A stretch of 17,560 nucleotides of DNA from an uncultured Planctomycetaceae bacterium (lineage in GTDB: Bacteria > Planctomycetota > Planctomycetia > Pirellulales > UBA1268). The DNA lies in NCBI GenBank assembly GCA_937926325.1, contig CALAZQ010000105.1:1-17560 (forward strand), in the 5' to 3' direction. This document shows, one piece after another, positions 1 through 6,693 of the stretch (position 1 is its first letter; each line of letters starts with the position of its first letter). The notes under the pieces were generated by a model. That model saw only the letters and a program-made list of their open reading frames with translations. It was not told the origin of the DNA and searched no databases. Both the position numbers and the translations under genes were made by a program.

Positions 1-2
1 GG

Positions 3-209
3 TCACGTGGCCTGGCCACGACGGGCTGCCCAGGCCGCAGCCCGGTTGAAGGCCACCGCCAAGGCGGCCGAGCCGCCGGCGTAGATCAGTGGCGTCGAGC
101 CGTAGGTTGCGTCTTTGGGGTTGATGGCCACCAGCACGAACAGGGTGGTCGAGGTGACGCAGGTGAGCGACAAACCAGTGAACACCAGGCTCCAGGCATC
201 CCACTTCAT
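3..209 (-). CDS. Small two-helix membrane protein, last gene of rhodopsin operon (unknown function)
   Basis: I do not recognise this 68-residue protein. It shows two hydrophobic stretches, about residues 6-30 and 40-60, joined by a short polar turn with NPKDATYGS. It ends in a basic tail (RAAAWAARRG), so a hairpin with a cytoplasmic C-terminus is plausible. The reading frame is complete: the ATG at 207-209 overlaps the crtB stop codon in an ATGA, and the TGA stop lies at 3-5. That coupling is the strongest evidence that it is a real gene and a member of the phototrophy operon. No catalytic motif is visible. It is too short for, and lacks the histidine motifs of, a CrtZ or CrtW oxygenase. A role in rhodopsin or carotenoid assembly is only a guess from position. 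Further operon genes may lie beyond the window edge. Confidence 0.7.
   Translation of the reverse strand: MKWDAWSLVFTGLSLTCVTSTTLFVLVAINPKDATYGSTPLIYAGGSAALAVAFNRAAAWAARRGQAT
6..20. repeat. 15-nt perfect inverted repeat at operon end
   Basis: The sequence CGTGGCC-T-GGCCACG is a perfect inverted repeat with a one-base centre. It could fold as a 6-bp GC-rich stem with a 3-nt loop. It overlaps the last codons of the 68-residue gene, one base before its stop on the minus strand. It might be the stem of a transcription terminator, but the bases that would show a T-run lie outside the window. It may also simply reflect codons. Confidence 0.3.
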
Positions 210-1129
210 GGCATTACTCCGTGTTCGCGTAGCAGTTGTTCCGCAGTTATCAGAGCAGATTGTGGCGAGCCATTCACAGCGGCATGGCTCGGCCGCAGGG
301 AGGACGGCAGAAGTGCTCCGCCAAACAGCTTGAGTTTTTCAAGCGCCGAGACGTAGACCCGACGATCGAGAACCTCAAAGCCCCGCTGCCTGATCTTCAT
401 CCCGATTGCATGATAGATCCGGGCGGCCGCCCGCACCGCCAGGCGGGCATCAGCGTCGAGGGCATCGATCCCCAGTTCCCCGGCAGCATAGTAGTCATCA
501 GCCAGCTTGAGAAGCTGCTGGACCCCCTGCCGCACCCGTCCAGGGTCGGGTGGGCTACCGTTCGGCCGCAAGCCAGCGGTCCATGACAGCGGCAGGTAAC
601 AGCGGTCCCGCCGCCAGTCTTCGGCCACGTCGCGGGCGATGTTGGTCAGCTGCATCCCCATCCCGAGCGCTGCTGCATGCGGCAGGAACCCACGATCGCG
701 GAGGCCGAGCACGGGACACATCAGCACGCCGACCGCACCGGCAGCCCGGAAGCAGTACCGCAGCAGATCGTCCTCACTGAAATCAGCCGCCGGCGTCAGG
801 TCGGACTGCATACCCGCGAGCAGGGCCGCAGCGGCGGCCAGCGACAGATCGTGCCTGCGGACCAGCGCTGCCAGCCAACGGCTTTCGGTCGCAGCCGGGT
901 CGCGGCCGTCGGCAATGAGTTGCAGGTCTGCGGTGGCCCGCTCGACGAACGTGGCCGCGGCTGCGGGTGAGGCGGCCGCATCGACACCGTCGTCACACCA
1001 GCGGCACCAGGCATAGAGCCGCTCCACATCGCCTCGTTTCTCAGCTGGCAGGAGGCGGCTGGCGAAGGAGAAGGATCGGCTGTGCCGCCGAATCGAATCA
1101 GCAGCGTCGGCGTCTACAGGTTCCCTCAT
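206..1129 (-). CDS. crtB: Phytoene synthase
   Basis: This enzyme joins two geranylgeranyl diphosphates head-to-head into phytoene, the first committed step to carotenoids. From the chosen start it has 307 residues, normal for bacterial CrtB. The squalene/phytoene synthase signatures are present: SRSFSFASRLLP near residue 17; YAWCRWCDDGVD with the first aspartate motif at Asp46, Asp47 and Asp50; and NIARDVAEDW with the second at Asp167 and Asp171. The frame is open to 1267, but the extra N-terminus is low-complexity and antisense-like, and it lies inside the crtI coding end. The ATG at 1127-1129 begins just before conserved sequence and sits 4 nt after the crtI stop. A second ATG at 1148-1150, overlapping crtI, is possible; neither has a good ribosome site. 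The stop overlaps the next gene (ATGA). Function is near certain; the exact start is less so. Confidence 0.95.
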   Translation of the reverse strand: MREPVDADAADSIRRHSRSFSFASRLLPAEKRGDVERLYAWCRWCDDGVDAAASPAAAATFVERATADLQLIADGRDPAATESRWLAALVRRHDLSLAAAAALLAGMQSDLTPAADFSEDDLLRYCFRAAGAVGVLMCPVLGLRDRGFLPHAAALGMGMQLTNIARDVAEDWRRDRCYLPLSWTAGLRPNGSPPDPGRVRQGVQQLLKLADDYYAAGELGIDALDADARLAVRAAARIYHAIGMKIRQRGFEVLDRRVYVSALEKLKLFGGALLPSSLRPSHAAVNGSPQSALITAEQLLREHGVMP

Positions 1130-1133
1130 GCTG

Positions 1134-2684
1134 CTAGCCGGCGACGACATGGAAATCGGCCGCAATGGTGTCGCAGGTCGCCTTGGCCGAATTGATGACG
1201 CCCGGCACGCCGGCGCCCGGGTGGGTTCCGGCACCGGCCAGGTAGAGCCCGGGGATGTCCGGATCACGGTTATGCGGCCGGAAGTAGGCGCTCTGCGTCA
1301 GCTGCGGCGCAACCGAGAAGGCCGACCCGTGATGGGCCCCGAACTTCCTGGCAAAGTCTGCCGGGGTGAAGTGGCGGCGGGTCACGATCGACTCCCGCAG
1401 CCCTGGCAGGTGCTGCTCAAGTGACGCCAGAATCGCATCCCCATAGCTGGCAGCCTCCGCGTCCCAGTCGATGGCGGCATTGCCAAGGTGCGGCACGGGG
1501 CTGAGCACGTAGAACGATTCGCCCCCTGCCGGCGCCATACCGGGATCGGTGACCGTCGGGGCATGCAGGTACAAACTGAAATCATCGGGCAGCCGGTTTC
1601 CGCGAAAGATGTCGCGGAGCAGCCCTTGGAACCGCGGTCCGAACAGGATCGTGTGGTGCGCCAGGTCAGGAAACCGTTTGTTGGTGCCGAAGTACAGCAC
1701 GAACAACGACATCGACCAGGCCATCCGCTCAAGCCGTCGCTGCCGCCGCCTGGCGCCAGTGACCCCGCGGTAGAGCGTTGCATAGGTGTGATGCACGTCG
1801 GCGTTGGAGACCACCAGGTCGAATGACGCCGGCGGCTCGCCGGCAGGAGCCACCAGGTGCTTCACGGCATCGCCACTGGCCTGCACGGCGATCCGATCGA
1901 CAGGCGTGTTGAGCAAAAGCTTGCCCCCGAGATCCTCGAACAGCCGCACCAGCCCGCGAACCAGGGCTCCGGTGCCCCCCTCGGGAAAGAACACGCCCCA
2001 CTTCCGCTCAATCCAATGGATCAGCGTATAAATGCAACTCGTGTCGAGCGGGTTGCCGCCGACCAGCAGCGGATGAAAGCTGAATGCCTGGCGGAGGTGC
2101 TCATCCTTCACAAACCGGGACACCGTTGCATAGACGCTGCGATCGGCCCGTAGTCGGGCAAGGTGCGGAGCCGCCCGGAGCATGTCGGTGAAATGCAGGA
2201 ACGGAACGGCACCAAGTTCCTCGTAACCCTTCTGAAAGACCTGCCGGGTAAAGTCGGCAAACCGCCGGTAGCCATCGACGTCGGCGGGGCTGATCCGCCG
2301 GACCTGTTCAATCAGTCCGGCCTCATCAGCGACGTAATCGAATGAGACGCCATCGCTCCACTGCAGCCGATAGAGCGGTGTGACCGGCAACAGCCGGACG
2401 TAGTCAGCCATCCGCCGACCCGAAAGTTCAAACAGCTCTTCCAGGCAGTGCGGCGCAGTGATCACTGTCGGCCCGGCGTCAAAGATGTAGCCCTGATCCT
2501 CGTAGACATAGGCCCGTCCACCCGGCTTGTCGTGAGCCTCGTAGCAGACTGTGTCAAAGCCCATTGACTGCAGCCGAATCGCTGCCGCCAGGCCGCCAAA
2601 GCCACTGCCGATCACCGCCGCCCGCCGCTGCGGGGTTGTACTCGACTGGCGGGCATCAGTCCCCGCAACGGCGGCCAGGCTCAT
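1134..2684 (-). CDS. crtI: Phytoene desaturase (lycopene-forming, CrtI type)
   Basis: This FAD-dependent desaturase converts colourless phytoene to lycopene in bacterial carotenoid synthesis. The protein has 516 residues, close to the usual ~500. The N-terminal dinucleotide-binding motif is VIGSGFGGLAAA (Gly26, Gly28, Gly31), followed by an acidic strand end and KPGGRAYVY. The C-terminal CrtI signature is GLYLAGAGTHPGAGVPGVI followed by SAKAT. CrtI-type enzymes usually carry out all four desaturations; relatives that stop earlier or act on diapophytoene look similar. The crtY neighbour supports lycopene as product. The ATG overlaps the crtE stop in an ATGA at 2681-2684, so it is probably translationally coupled. 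Its own stop lies 4 nt before the crtB start. The first ~20 residues are unconserved. Confidence 0.95.
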   Translation of the reverse strand: MSLAAVAGTDARQSSTTPQRRAAVIGSGFGGLAAAIRLQSMGFDTVCYEAHDKPGGRAYVYEDQGYIFDAGPTVITAPHCLEELFELSGRRMADYVRLLPVTPLYRLQWSDGVSFDYVADEAGLIEQVRRISPADVDGYRRFADFTRQVFQKGYEELGAVPFLHFTDMLRAAPHLARLRADRSVYATVSRFVKDEHLRQAFSFHPLLVGGNPLDTSCIYTLIHWIERKWGVFFPEGGTGALVRGLVRLFEDLGGKLLLNTPVDRIAVQASGDAVKHLVAPAGEPPASFDLVVSNADVHHTYATLYRGVTGARRRQRRLERMAWSMSLFVLYFGTNKRFPDLAHHTILFGPRFQGLLRDIFRGNRLPDDFSLYLHAPTVTDPGMAPAGGESFYVLSPVPHLGNAAIDWDAEAASYGDAILASLEQHLPGLRESIVTRRHFTPADFARKFGAHHGSAFSVAPQLTQSAYFRPHNRDPDIPGLYLAGAGTHPGAGVPGVINSAKATCDTIAADFHVVAG

Positions 2685-3676
2685 CGGCCGGCCTCTGCCG
2701 CGACCGGCGCGGCGGCAATCCGCAGAGCGTTCGTGACCTCCGCAAGCAAGCCGACGTCAGGGCCGCCCGGCATCACCGTGGCCAGCCGGTCAATTGCCCG
2801 GTCGAGCCTGGCATTGATCGCCCGCGTCGCCCGCTCCAGCGTCACCTCCAGCAGTTCGCTGGCGAGCCCGCGAAGCGAAACCAGCGGCTGCTGTCGCCCC
2901 AGTCGCCGCTGGAGGGCTGCAAAGTCTGCCGCAGACAGGACAGCCGCGGCCCAGGCCCAGGGCCAGGTCACCCGCCGGTTCTTCAGGTCGTCGCACCGGT
3001 CGGATCCACTGATGAATTCGTTCAATTCATCGAGGTCGTTTTTCATCTGCAGACAAATACCGACGTGGCAGCCGAATGCGGCAACGGCCCGCAGGGTCTC
3101 GGGGCTGCCTGCGGCTGCATGACCGCCACACCAGGCAGCCAGCCCGACAAGCCGACCGGTCTTCCACCGCGAAATTGCCAGCGCCGTGGCCTGCGCCTGC
3201 CGCGGCGTCACTTCATCGACCCGCGTCGACAGGTCGATCGCCTGCCCCTCGTGGCACTGCCGCGCCACCTCGACAAACTTCTTCAGCAGGCCCGCACATC
3301 GTGCGGGGTCGTCGTACGCGGCGGCTGCCAGTTCCAACGCTCGGAAATACATCCAATTCCCCGCGTTCACCGCCCGCGCAGGCCCGATCACCCGGTGCAG
3401 GGCCGGCTGCTGCCGTCGCGTCAGCGAATCGTCCTCGAAGTCATCGATGACGAGCGAACCGGTGTGCAGCATCTCAACCGCATCAATCACCATTGCCGGC
3501 GGCTGGCCCCGGCCACCGGCAAAATCAAAGGCCCGTTGCAGCAGGGTTGCCCGGAACCGCTTGCCGCCAACGCCGGGGTAGAGATCGGGCGGAAGCTGCA
3601 GCGCCTTTGACCAGCCGTGTCGCGTCTGGGCAGTCTGATGCGACTGCCCGGCAAAACCGAGTGGATTGGTAATCAT
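2681..3676 (-). CDS. crtE: Polyprenyl (geranylgeranyl) diphosphate synthase-like protein
   Basis: This protein probably supplies C20 geranylgeranyl diphosphate to CrtB. It has 331 residues and the polyprenyl-synthetase landmarks: GGKRFRATL (residues 37-45), HTGSLVIDDFEDDS with the first aspartate motif intact (Asp78, Asp79, Asp82), RR at 87-88, and KTGRL at 172-176. The second aspartate motif, normally DDxxD three residues after a conserved Gln, reads NDLDE (Asn213, Asp214, Glu217 after Gln210). The first Asp is therefore Asn and the last is Glu. ND-type second motifs occur in some family members such as ComQ, so activity is not excluded. Both ends are ATGA overlaps, with crtY upstream (3673-3676) and crtI downstream (2681-2684). 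Pathway position gives the C20 product; chain length cannot be read from sequence alone. Confidence 0.88.
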   Translation of the reverse strand: MITNPLGFAGQSHQTAQTRHGWSKALQLPPDLYPGVGGKRFRATLLQRAFDFAGGRGQPPAMVIDAVEMLHTGSLVIDDFEDDSLTRRQQPALHRVIGPARAVNAGNWMYFRALELAAAAYDDPARCAGLLKKFVEVARQCHEGQAIDLSTRVDEVTPRQAQATALAISRWKTGRLVGLAAWCGGHAAAGSPETLRAVAAFGCHVGICLQMKNDLDELNEFISGSDRCDDLKNRRVTWPWAWAAAVLSAADFAALQRRLGRQQPLVSLRGLASELLEVTLERATRAINARLDRAIDRLATVMPGGPDVGLLAEVTNALRIAAAPVAAEAGR

Positions 3677-4866
3677 GCCAGCCCCGGACCTGTACGTGGA
3701 AAGAACGATCTGGCGAAGCGAATCGGTGCCAGCCCGGTCGGAGGCCGACCGATGACAATCCGGGCCGCATCGGCCACGGTGAAGCGGTGAGCGTAAAACC
3801 TCGATATCTGCTCTTCGGACAGCACCCGATAAAACCGCCGGAAAATCTTCCAGCGATCGGCGGGCCTCACCAGGCAGAACAACAACCGGTTGAGAAAGCG
3901 GCTAAAGCCTCGCCGCAGGGAATCGTCAGCCGCCGCCTTGCTGAGTGCGGCCGCAATGCTGACGGGCTCCACCTGCGCGACGAGGTCGGCAAAGCGGACT
4001 GCCAGCGGCATCGAATATCCGGTGGCGGCGTGATACCAGCCTCCCGCATAGCCGCCAGCCACCGACATCGGCTTTCCCCCGATCGGCGCCGCATATGGCA
4101 TCGGCAGGCAGCCACGTTCGCTCCGCACCCGGCTGGCAGTAGCGACGCCCGTCTCGCGGAGCCGGGCGGCAATGAGTTCTTCAGCCCGTGAATCGCTACA
4201 GGTCGGCTCCTCGCTGAAGCGGGTGTATTCCAGCAGCACCCGCTGCGGGCCGAAGGGAAGTTCGTAGAGAAACTCAAAGCCACACGCCTGATCGGCCCGA
4301 ACATCCATCACCGTCGGCTCTGATACTGGCCAGGGACGATCGGTTTCGTACTCATGCCCAATGAACGACTGATAGCCCACGCCGCCCGGTGCCTCAGCCC
4401 CTGCTGCCCGGCCCCGGCAGTCGAGGACGGCGGCGCAGTCGATCAAAGTGGTTTCACCGATCTGCACACAGGTCGGCGAGACGATCTCGCACGGCTCGCC
4501 GCAGACAACCTCCAGGCCACCGCGACCCACCTCCCCGGCGGATCCAGCCGCCAGCCGCAGGGTCGCCTCCCGCAGATCATCTGAGGCAATCGTTTCGTAA
4601 GGAATGCCCACCCGCCGCGACAGCCCCGGAAACTTGACGACATAGCCCGGCCAGGTTTTGGAGATCAGAGGATCCAACCAGCTTCGCGCCGCTGCCGGGA
4701 TGTCCGAGGCGTGGAACGACCAGGTGTGATTGCCGCAGAGCTCATTCGACCGTTCAACCAGCAGCACCCGGGCCGCGGGCTGATGATGGGCAATCGCATG
4801 GGCCAACAGGCAGCCCTGCAGGCCACCACCAACGATCACATGGTCAAAGGCAGCTGCGGTGATCAT
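3673..4866 (-). CDS. crtY: Lycopene beta-cyclase (CrtY family)
   Basis: This enzyme cyclises both ends of lycopene to give beta-carotene, the substrate of the Brp enzyme encoded just upstream. The protein has 397 residues, normal for CrtY. It opens with a flavin/NAD(P)-binding motif DHVIVGGGLQG (Gly13, Gly15, Gly18). The family-specific CGNHTWSFH follows at about 44-52, then WPGYVVKFP, GYQSFIGHEYE, a PTVMDVRADQ segment and ELPFG...LLEYTRFSEE. Late in the protein are RGCLPMP and GGYAGGWYHAATGYSMP, also typical. This is the soluble/peripheral CrtY type, not the small heterodimeric or CruA types. The ATG overlaps the brp stop (ATGA, 4863-4866), and its stop overlaps the crtE start. Confidence 0.94.
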   Translation of the reverse strand: MITAAAFDHVIVGGGLQGCLLAHAIAHHQPAARVLLVERSNELCGNHTWSFHASDIPAAARSWLDPLISKTWPGYVVKFPGLSRRVGIPYETIASDDLREATLRLAAGSAGEVGRGGLEVVCGEPCEIVSPTCVQIGETTLIDCAAVLDCRGRAAGAEAPGGVGYQSFIGHEYETDRPWPVSEPTVMDVRADQACGFEFLYELPFGPQRVLLEYTRFSEEPTCSDSRAEELIAARLRETGVATASRVRSERGCLPMPYAAPIGGKPMSVAGGYAGGWYHAATGYSMPLAVRFADLVAQVEPVSIAAALSKAAADDSLRRGFSRFLNRLLFCLVRPADRWKIFRRFYRVLSEEQISRFYAHRFTVADAARIVIGRPPTGLAPIRFARSFFPRTGPGLA

Positions 4867-5822
4867 GCGGAACTCCCCAGTTGCACGGGCGTTATCCGCA
4901 GATTTCCCAACCGCTCAAACAACGTTGCAGCCCCATGCAGCAGCACGTGCGGCACTGCGACAGCACTGAGCCCCACGAAGGTGACTCGGATGAGCGTGTC
5001 GCCCAGCGTGGGAGCTCGTAACCCGACGACGGCGGCCACGGCAATCAGACCGATCGCTGCGATCGTCATCGGTGCCACGCTCACCACCAGCTGCGACCAG
5101 GTCTCACCCAGTTCACGTCGCAGGCGACTCAGACCACGAACCGAGTGCCAGCCACAGAAATAAACCAAAAAGCTCACGAGTGGATGTGCGGTAGCAAACA
5201 GCACCGCCATCGAGGCAGTAACGGCACTGTCGAGGGCCAGCACCCGGCGGGTGCGGCCGGTGGCCGAAACCGCCGCCAAGCACTGCCAGCCCCAGCCGAC
5301 CACCGCGAGGGTGAGCAGCGGCCAGGCACAGGCGGTGATCGCGGCAACGGCCCGCTGGATGTCAGCCTCAAAGCCTCGGGGGGCGGCAATAGTCAGGATT
5401 CGCAGGACCGCATCGGTCTGAAAAACCACCGGCACCCAGATAACCAGCCCGCCCCGCGCAAAGCGGAAGGCCGGCCGCAGGGCCCGCGGACCGATCGCAA
5501 ACCGCGGTTCCTCCTGCCCAAAGTGCCAGGCTGAGGCCAGAAAAAAAAGCACAATCGTGGCCGCCGGCGCGACGAGCCAGCCGCAGACGACAGCCGCCGC
5601 AACCAACAGGTAACTCACCAGAAACACCCCTGCCCAGGCCGACCCGAGGACGGGTTCAAGCCGGGGCCGGGCAAAGCGATGATCAGCCGCCCCGTGGGGC
5701 AGGCCAACGACTGCCACCATCACAGCCAATACACCGGCCATCAGGCTGGTGCTGGCCGGAGAAACAAAGCACGCGGCCCCGATCATTGCCCAGCTGAGCA
5801 TGATTAACGAGGCCGCGTGCAT
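4863..5822 (-). CDS. blh: Brp/Blh beta-carotene 15,15'-dioxygenase
   Basis: This integral-membrane iron enzyme cleaves beta-carotene centrally into two retinals, the chromophore of the rhodopsin encoded immediately upstream. The 319-residue protein is strongly hydrophobic with about seven to eight membrane segments. The expected histidine motifs are all visible: GLPHGAADH (His43), SAWHFGQEE (His100), FCGWHSVRG (His226) and VPHVLLH (His292, His296). The start is well supported by a GGAGG at 5831-5835, 8 nt before the ATG at 5820-5822. This is the best ribosome site in the operon, and it is needed here because this gene does not overlap its upstream neighbour (31-nt gap). The stop overlaps the crtY start. 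Membership of the Brp/Blh family is clear. Confidence 0.95.
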   Translation of the reverse strand: MHAASLIMLSWAMIGAACFVSPASTSLMAGVLAVMVAVVGLPHGAADHRFARPRLEPVLGSAWAGVFLVSYLLVAAAVVCGWLVAPAATIVLFFLASAWHFGQEEPRFAIGPRALRPAFRFARGGLVIWVPVVFQTDAVLRILTIAAPRGFEADIQRAVAAITACAWPLLTLAVVGWGWQCLAAVSATGRTRRVLALDSAVTASMAVLFATAHPLVSFLVYFCGWHSVRGLSRLRRELGETWSQLVVSVAPMTIAAIGLIAVAAVVGLRAPTLGDTLIRVTFVGLSAVAVPHVLLHGAATLFERLGNLRITPVQLGSSA

Positions 5823-5830
5823 GTTTCTAT

Positions 5831-5835
5831 CCTCC
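5831..5835 (-). promoter_or_regulatory. Ribosome binding site of blh
   Basis: On the minus strand this reads GGAGG, 8 nt upstream of the blh ATG. It fixes that start codon. It is the main place in the operon downstream of the rhodopsin where ribosomes must load afresh rather than by stop-start overlap. Confidence 0.75.
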
Positions 5836-5841
5836 GGTAAC

Positions 5842-5855
5842 GATCAGTGCTGATC
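5842..5855 (-). repeat. Inverted repeat at rhodopsin-blh junction
   Basis: GATCAG and CTGATC arms flank a 2-nt centre; as RNA this gives about five base pairs with a four-base loop. It overlaps the rhodopsin stop codon and lies just upstream of the blh ribosome site. It is in the only true intergenic gap of the operon. It could act as a weak processing or attenuation hairpin that lets rhodopsin exceed the enzymes, but it has no T-run and is short enough to be chance. Confidence 0.35.
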
Positions 5856-6693
5856 AGGCGGCGGCAACCGCAGCCTCACCCGCCCCGCTGCTCTTGGCCC
5901 GGGCGATGAAGTAGATCAGCACACCGAAGCCTGCCTTGGCAGTCATGTCGGCGATCGCGTACCCGATTTGCAGACCGACCACGCCACCGGCGCCGACATC
6001 ACCGCCGGCCTTCGCCGCGAGGGCGTCGGGGGTGCCACCGAGTGCATAGGCAATCGGATAGACCGCCCAGGTGATCAGCAGAACCAGCCGGCAGACCTCG
6101 ATCAGCTTGCGGGCAGCCGGCGGCTGACTGTCGAGCGATTTGGTCAGTTCCACCCACAGCACGTAGAGGATGTAGAAGAACGGGATTGAGGACAGACCGC
6201 CCCAGATCACCCGCTCGGTCCAGCGGTCAGGGTCGGCGATGACCTCGCCCGGGTAGCCAAGTGCGATCATCGCCGCAGCGGCGATCACCAGCCGGGTCAG
6301 AAGGCTACTGGCCTTTCCAGCAGGAAGGCGGAGGACGGCGACCAGTTCCACCATCAGCAGCGGCACAGTCAGAATCCAGTCGGCATAGCGATAGAAGTCG
6401 TTGAATGCGGCACCGGTACCGACGTAACCGGCTCCGCCCTCGGCCAGCGCGTAGGCATCGTTCCAGCTGTGCCGGATCATGAAGTAGTGGTAGCACGCAA
6501 TCGACACCACCAGCCCCGAGACCATCAGGGCCGGGCGGTATTCGGCGTCAACCTGTGACCGCGCCATAAACAGAAACAGGGCTGCCGCCCCCATCGTCGC
6601 GACCGTCATCGAAAAGATGTTGTCGACCGCGTTGTACTGAAAAACCGAGAGGTCGGGCATTGCTGCGCCGAGCACCGACAAGCCTTCTATCAT
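5854..6693 (-). CDS. Light-driven proton-pumping rhodopsin, xanthorhodopsin-like, with antenna-site glycine
   Basis: A seven-helix retinal protein of 279 residues. Helix C reads RYADWILTVPLLMVE, giving Arg102, primary acceptor Asp105, Thr109 and proton donor Glu116: the D-T-E set of outward proton pumps. Leu113 sits at proteorhodopsin position 105, predicting green absorption. Helix G has IADMTAKAGFG with Asp249 and the retinal Schiff-base Lys253. His69 in CYHYF matches the His that pairs with the counterion in proteorhodopsin and xanthorhodopsin; its 36-residue spacing to Asp105 is near the 34 of xanthorhodopsin, not the 22 of proteorhodopsin. Helix E reads VIWGGLSS: Gly165 replaces bacteriorhodopsin Trp138 and corresponds to xanthorhodopsin Gly156, the carotenoid-antenna opening. 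The start is ATG 6691-6693, with AAAGG at 6701-6705; Met12 is an alternative. First gene of the operon. Pumping is inferred from motifs; antenna binding is possible only. Confidence 0.95.
   Translation of the reverse strand: MIEGLSVLGAAMPDLSVFQYNAVDNIFSMTVATMGAAALFLFMARSQVDAEYRPALMVSGLVVSIACYHYFMIRHSWNDAYALAEGGAGYVGTGAAFNDFYRYADWILTVPLLMVELVAVLRLPAGKASSLLTRLVIAAAAMIALGYPGEVIADPDRWTERVIWGGLSSIPFFYILYVLWVELTKSLDSQPPAARKLIEVCRLVLLITWAVYPIAYALGGTPDALAAKAGGDVGAGGVVGLQIGYAIADMTAKAGFGVLIYFIARAKSSGAGEAAVAAA

Noticed and set aside
1130..1267. 46-codon N-terminal extension of crtB within crtI
   Set aside because: Residues are Pro/Arg/Ser-rich, unlike any phytoene synthase start, and lie antiphase in conserved crtI coding sequence.
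2564..3610. 348-residue open frame on the plus strand
   Set aside because: It lies fully opposite crtE and the crtI start; composition is typical of a GC-rich shadow frame with no recognisable motif.
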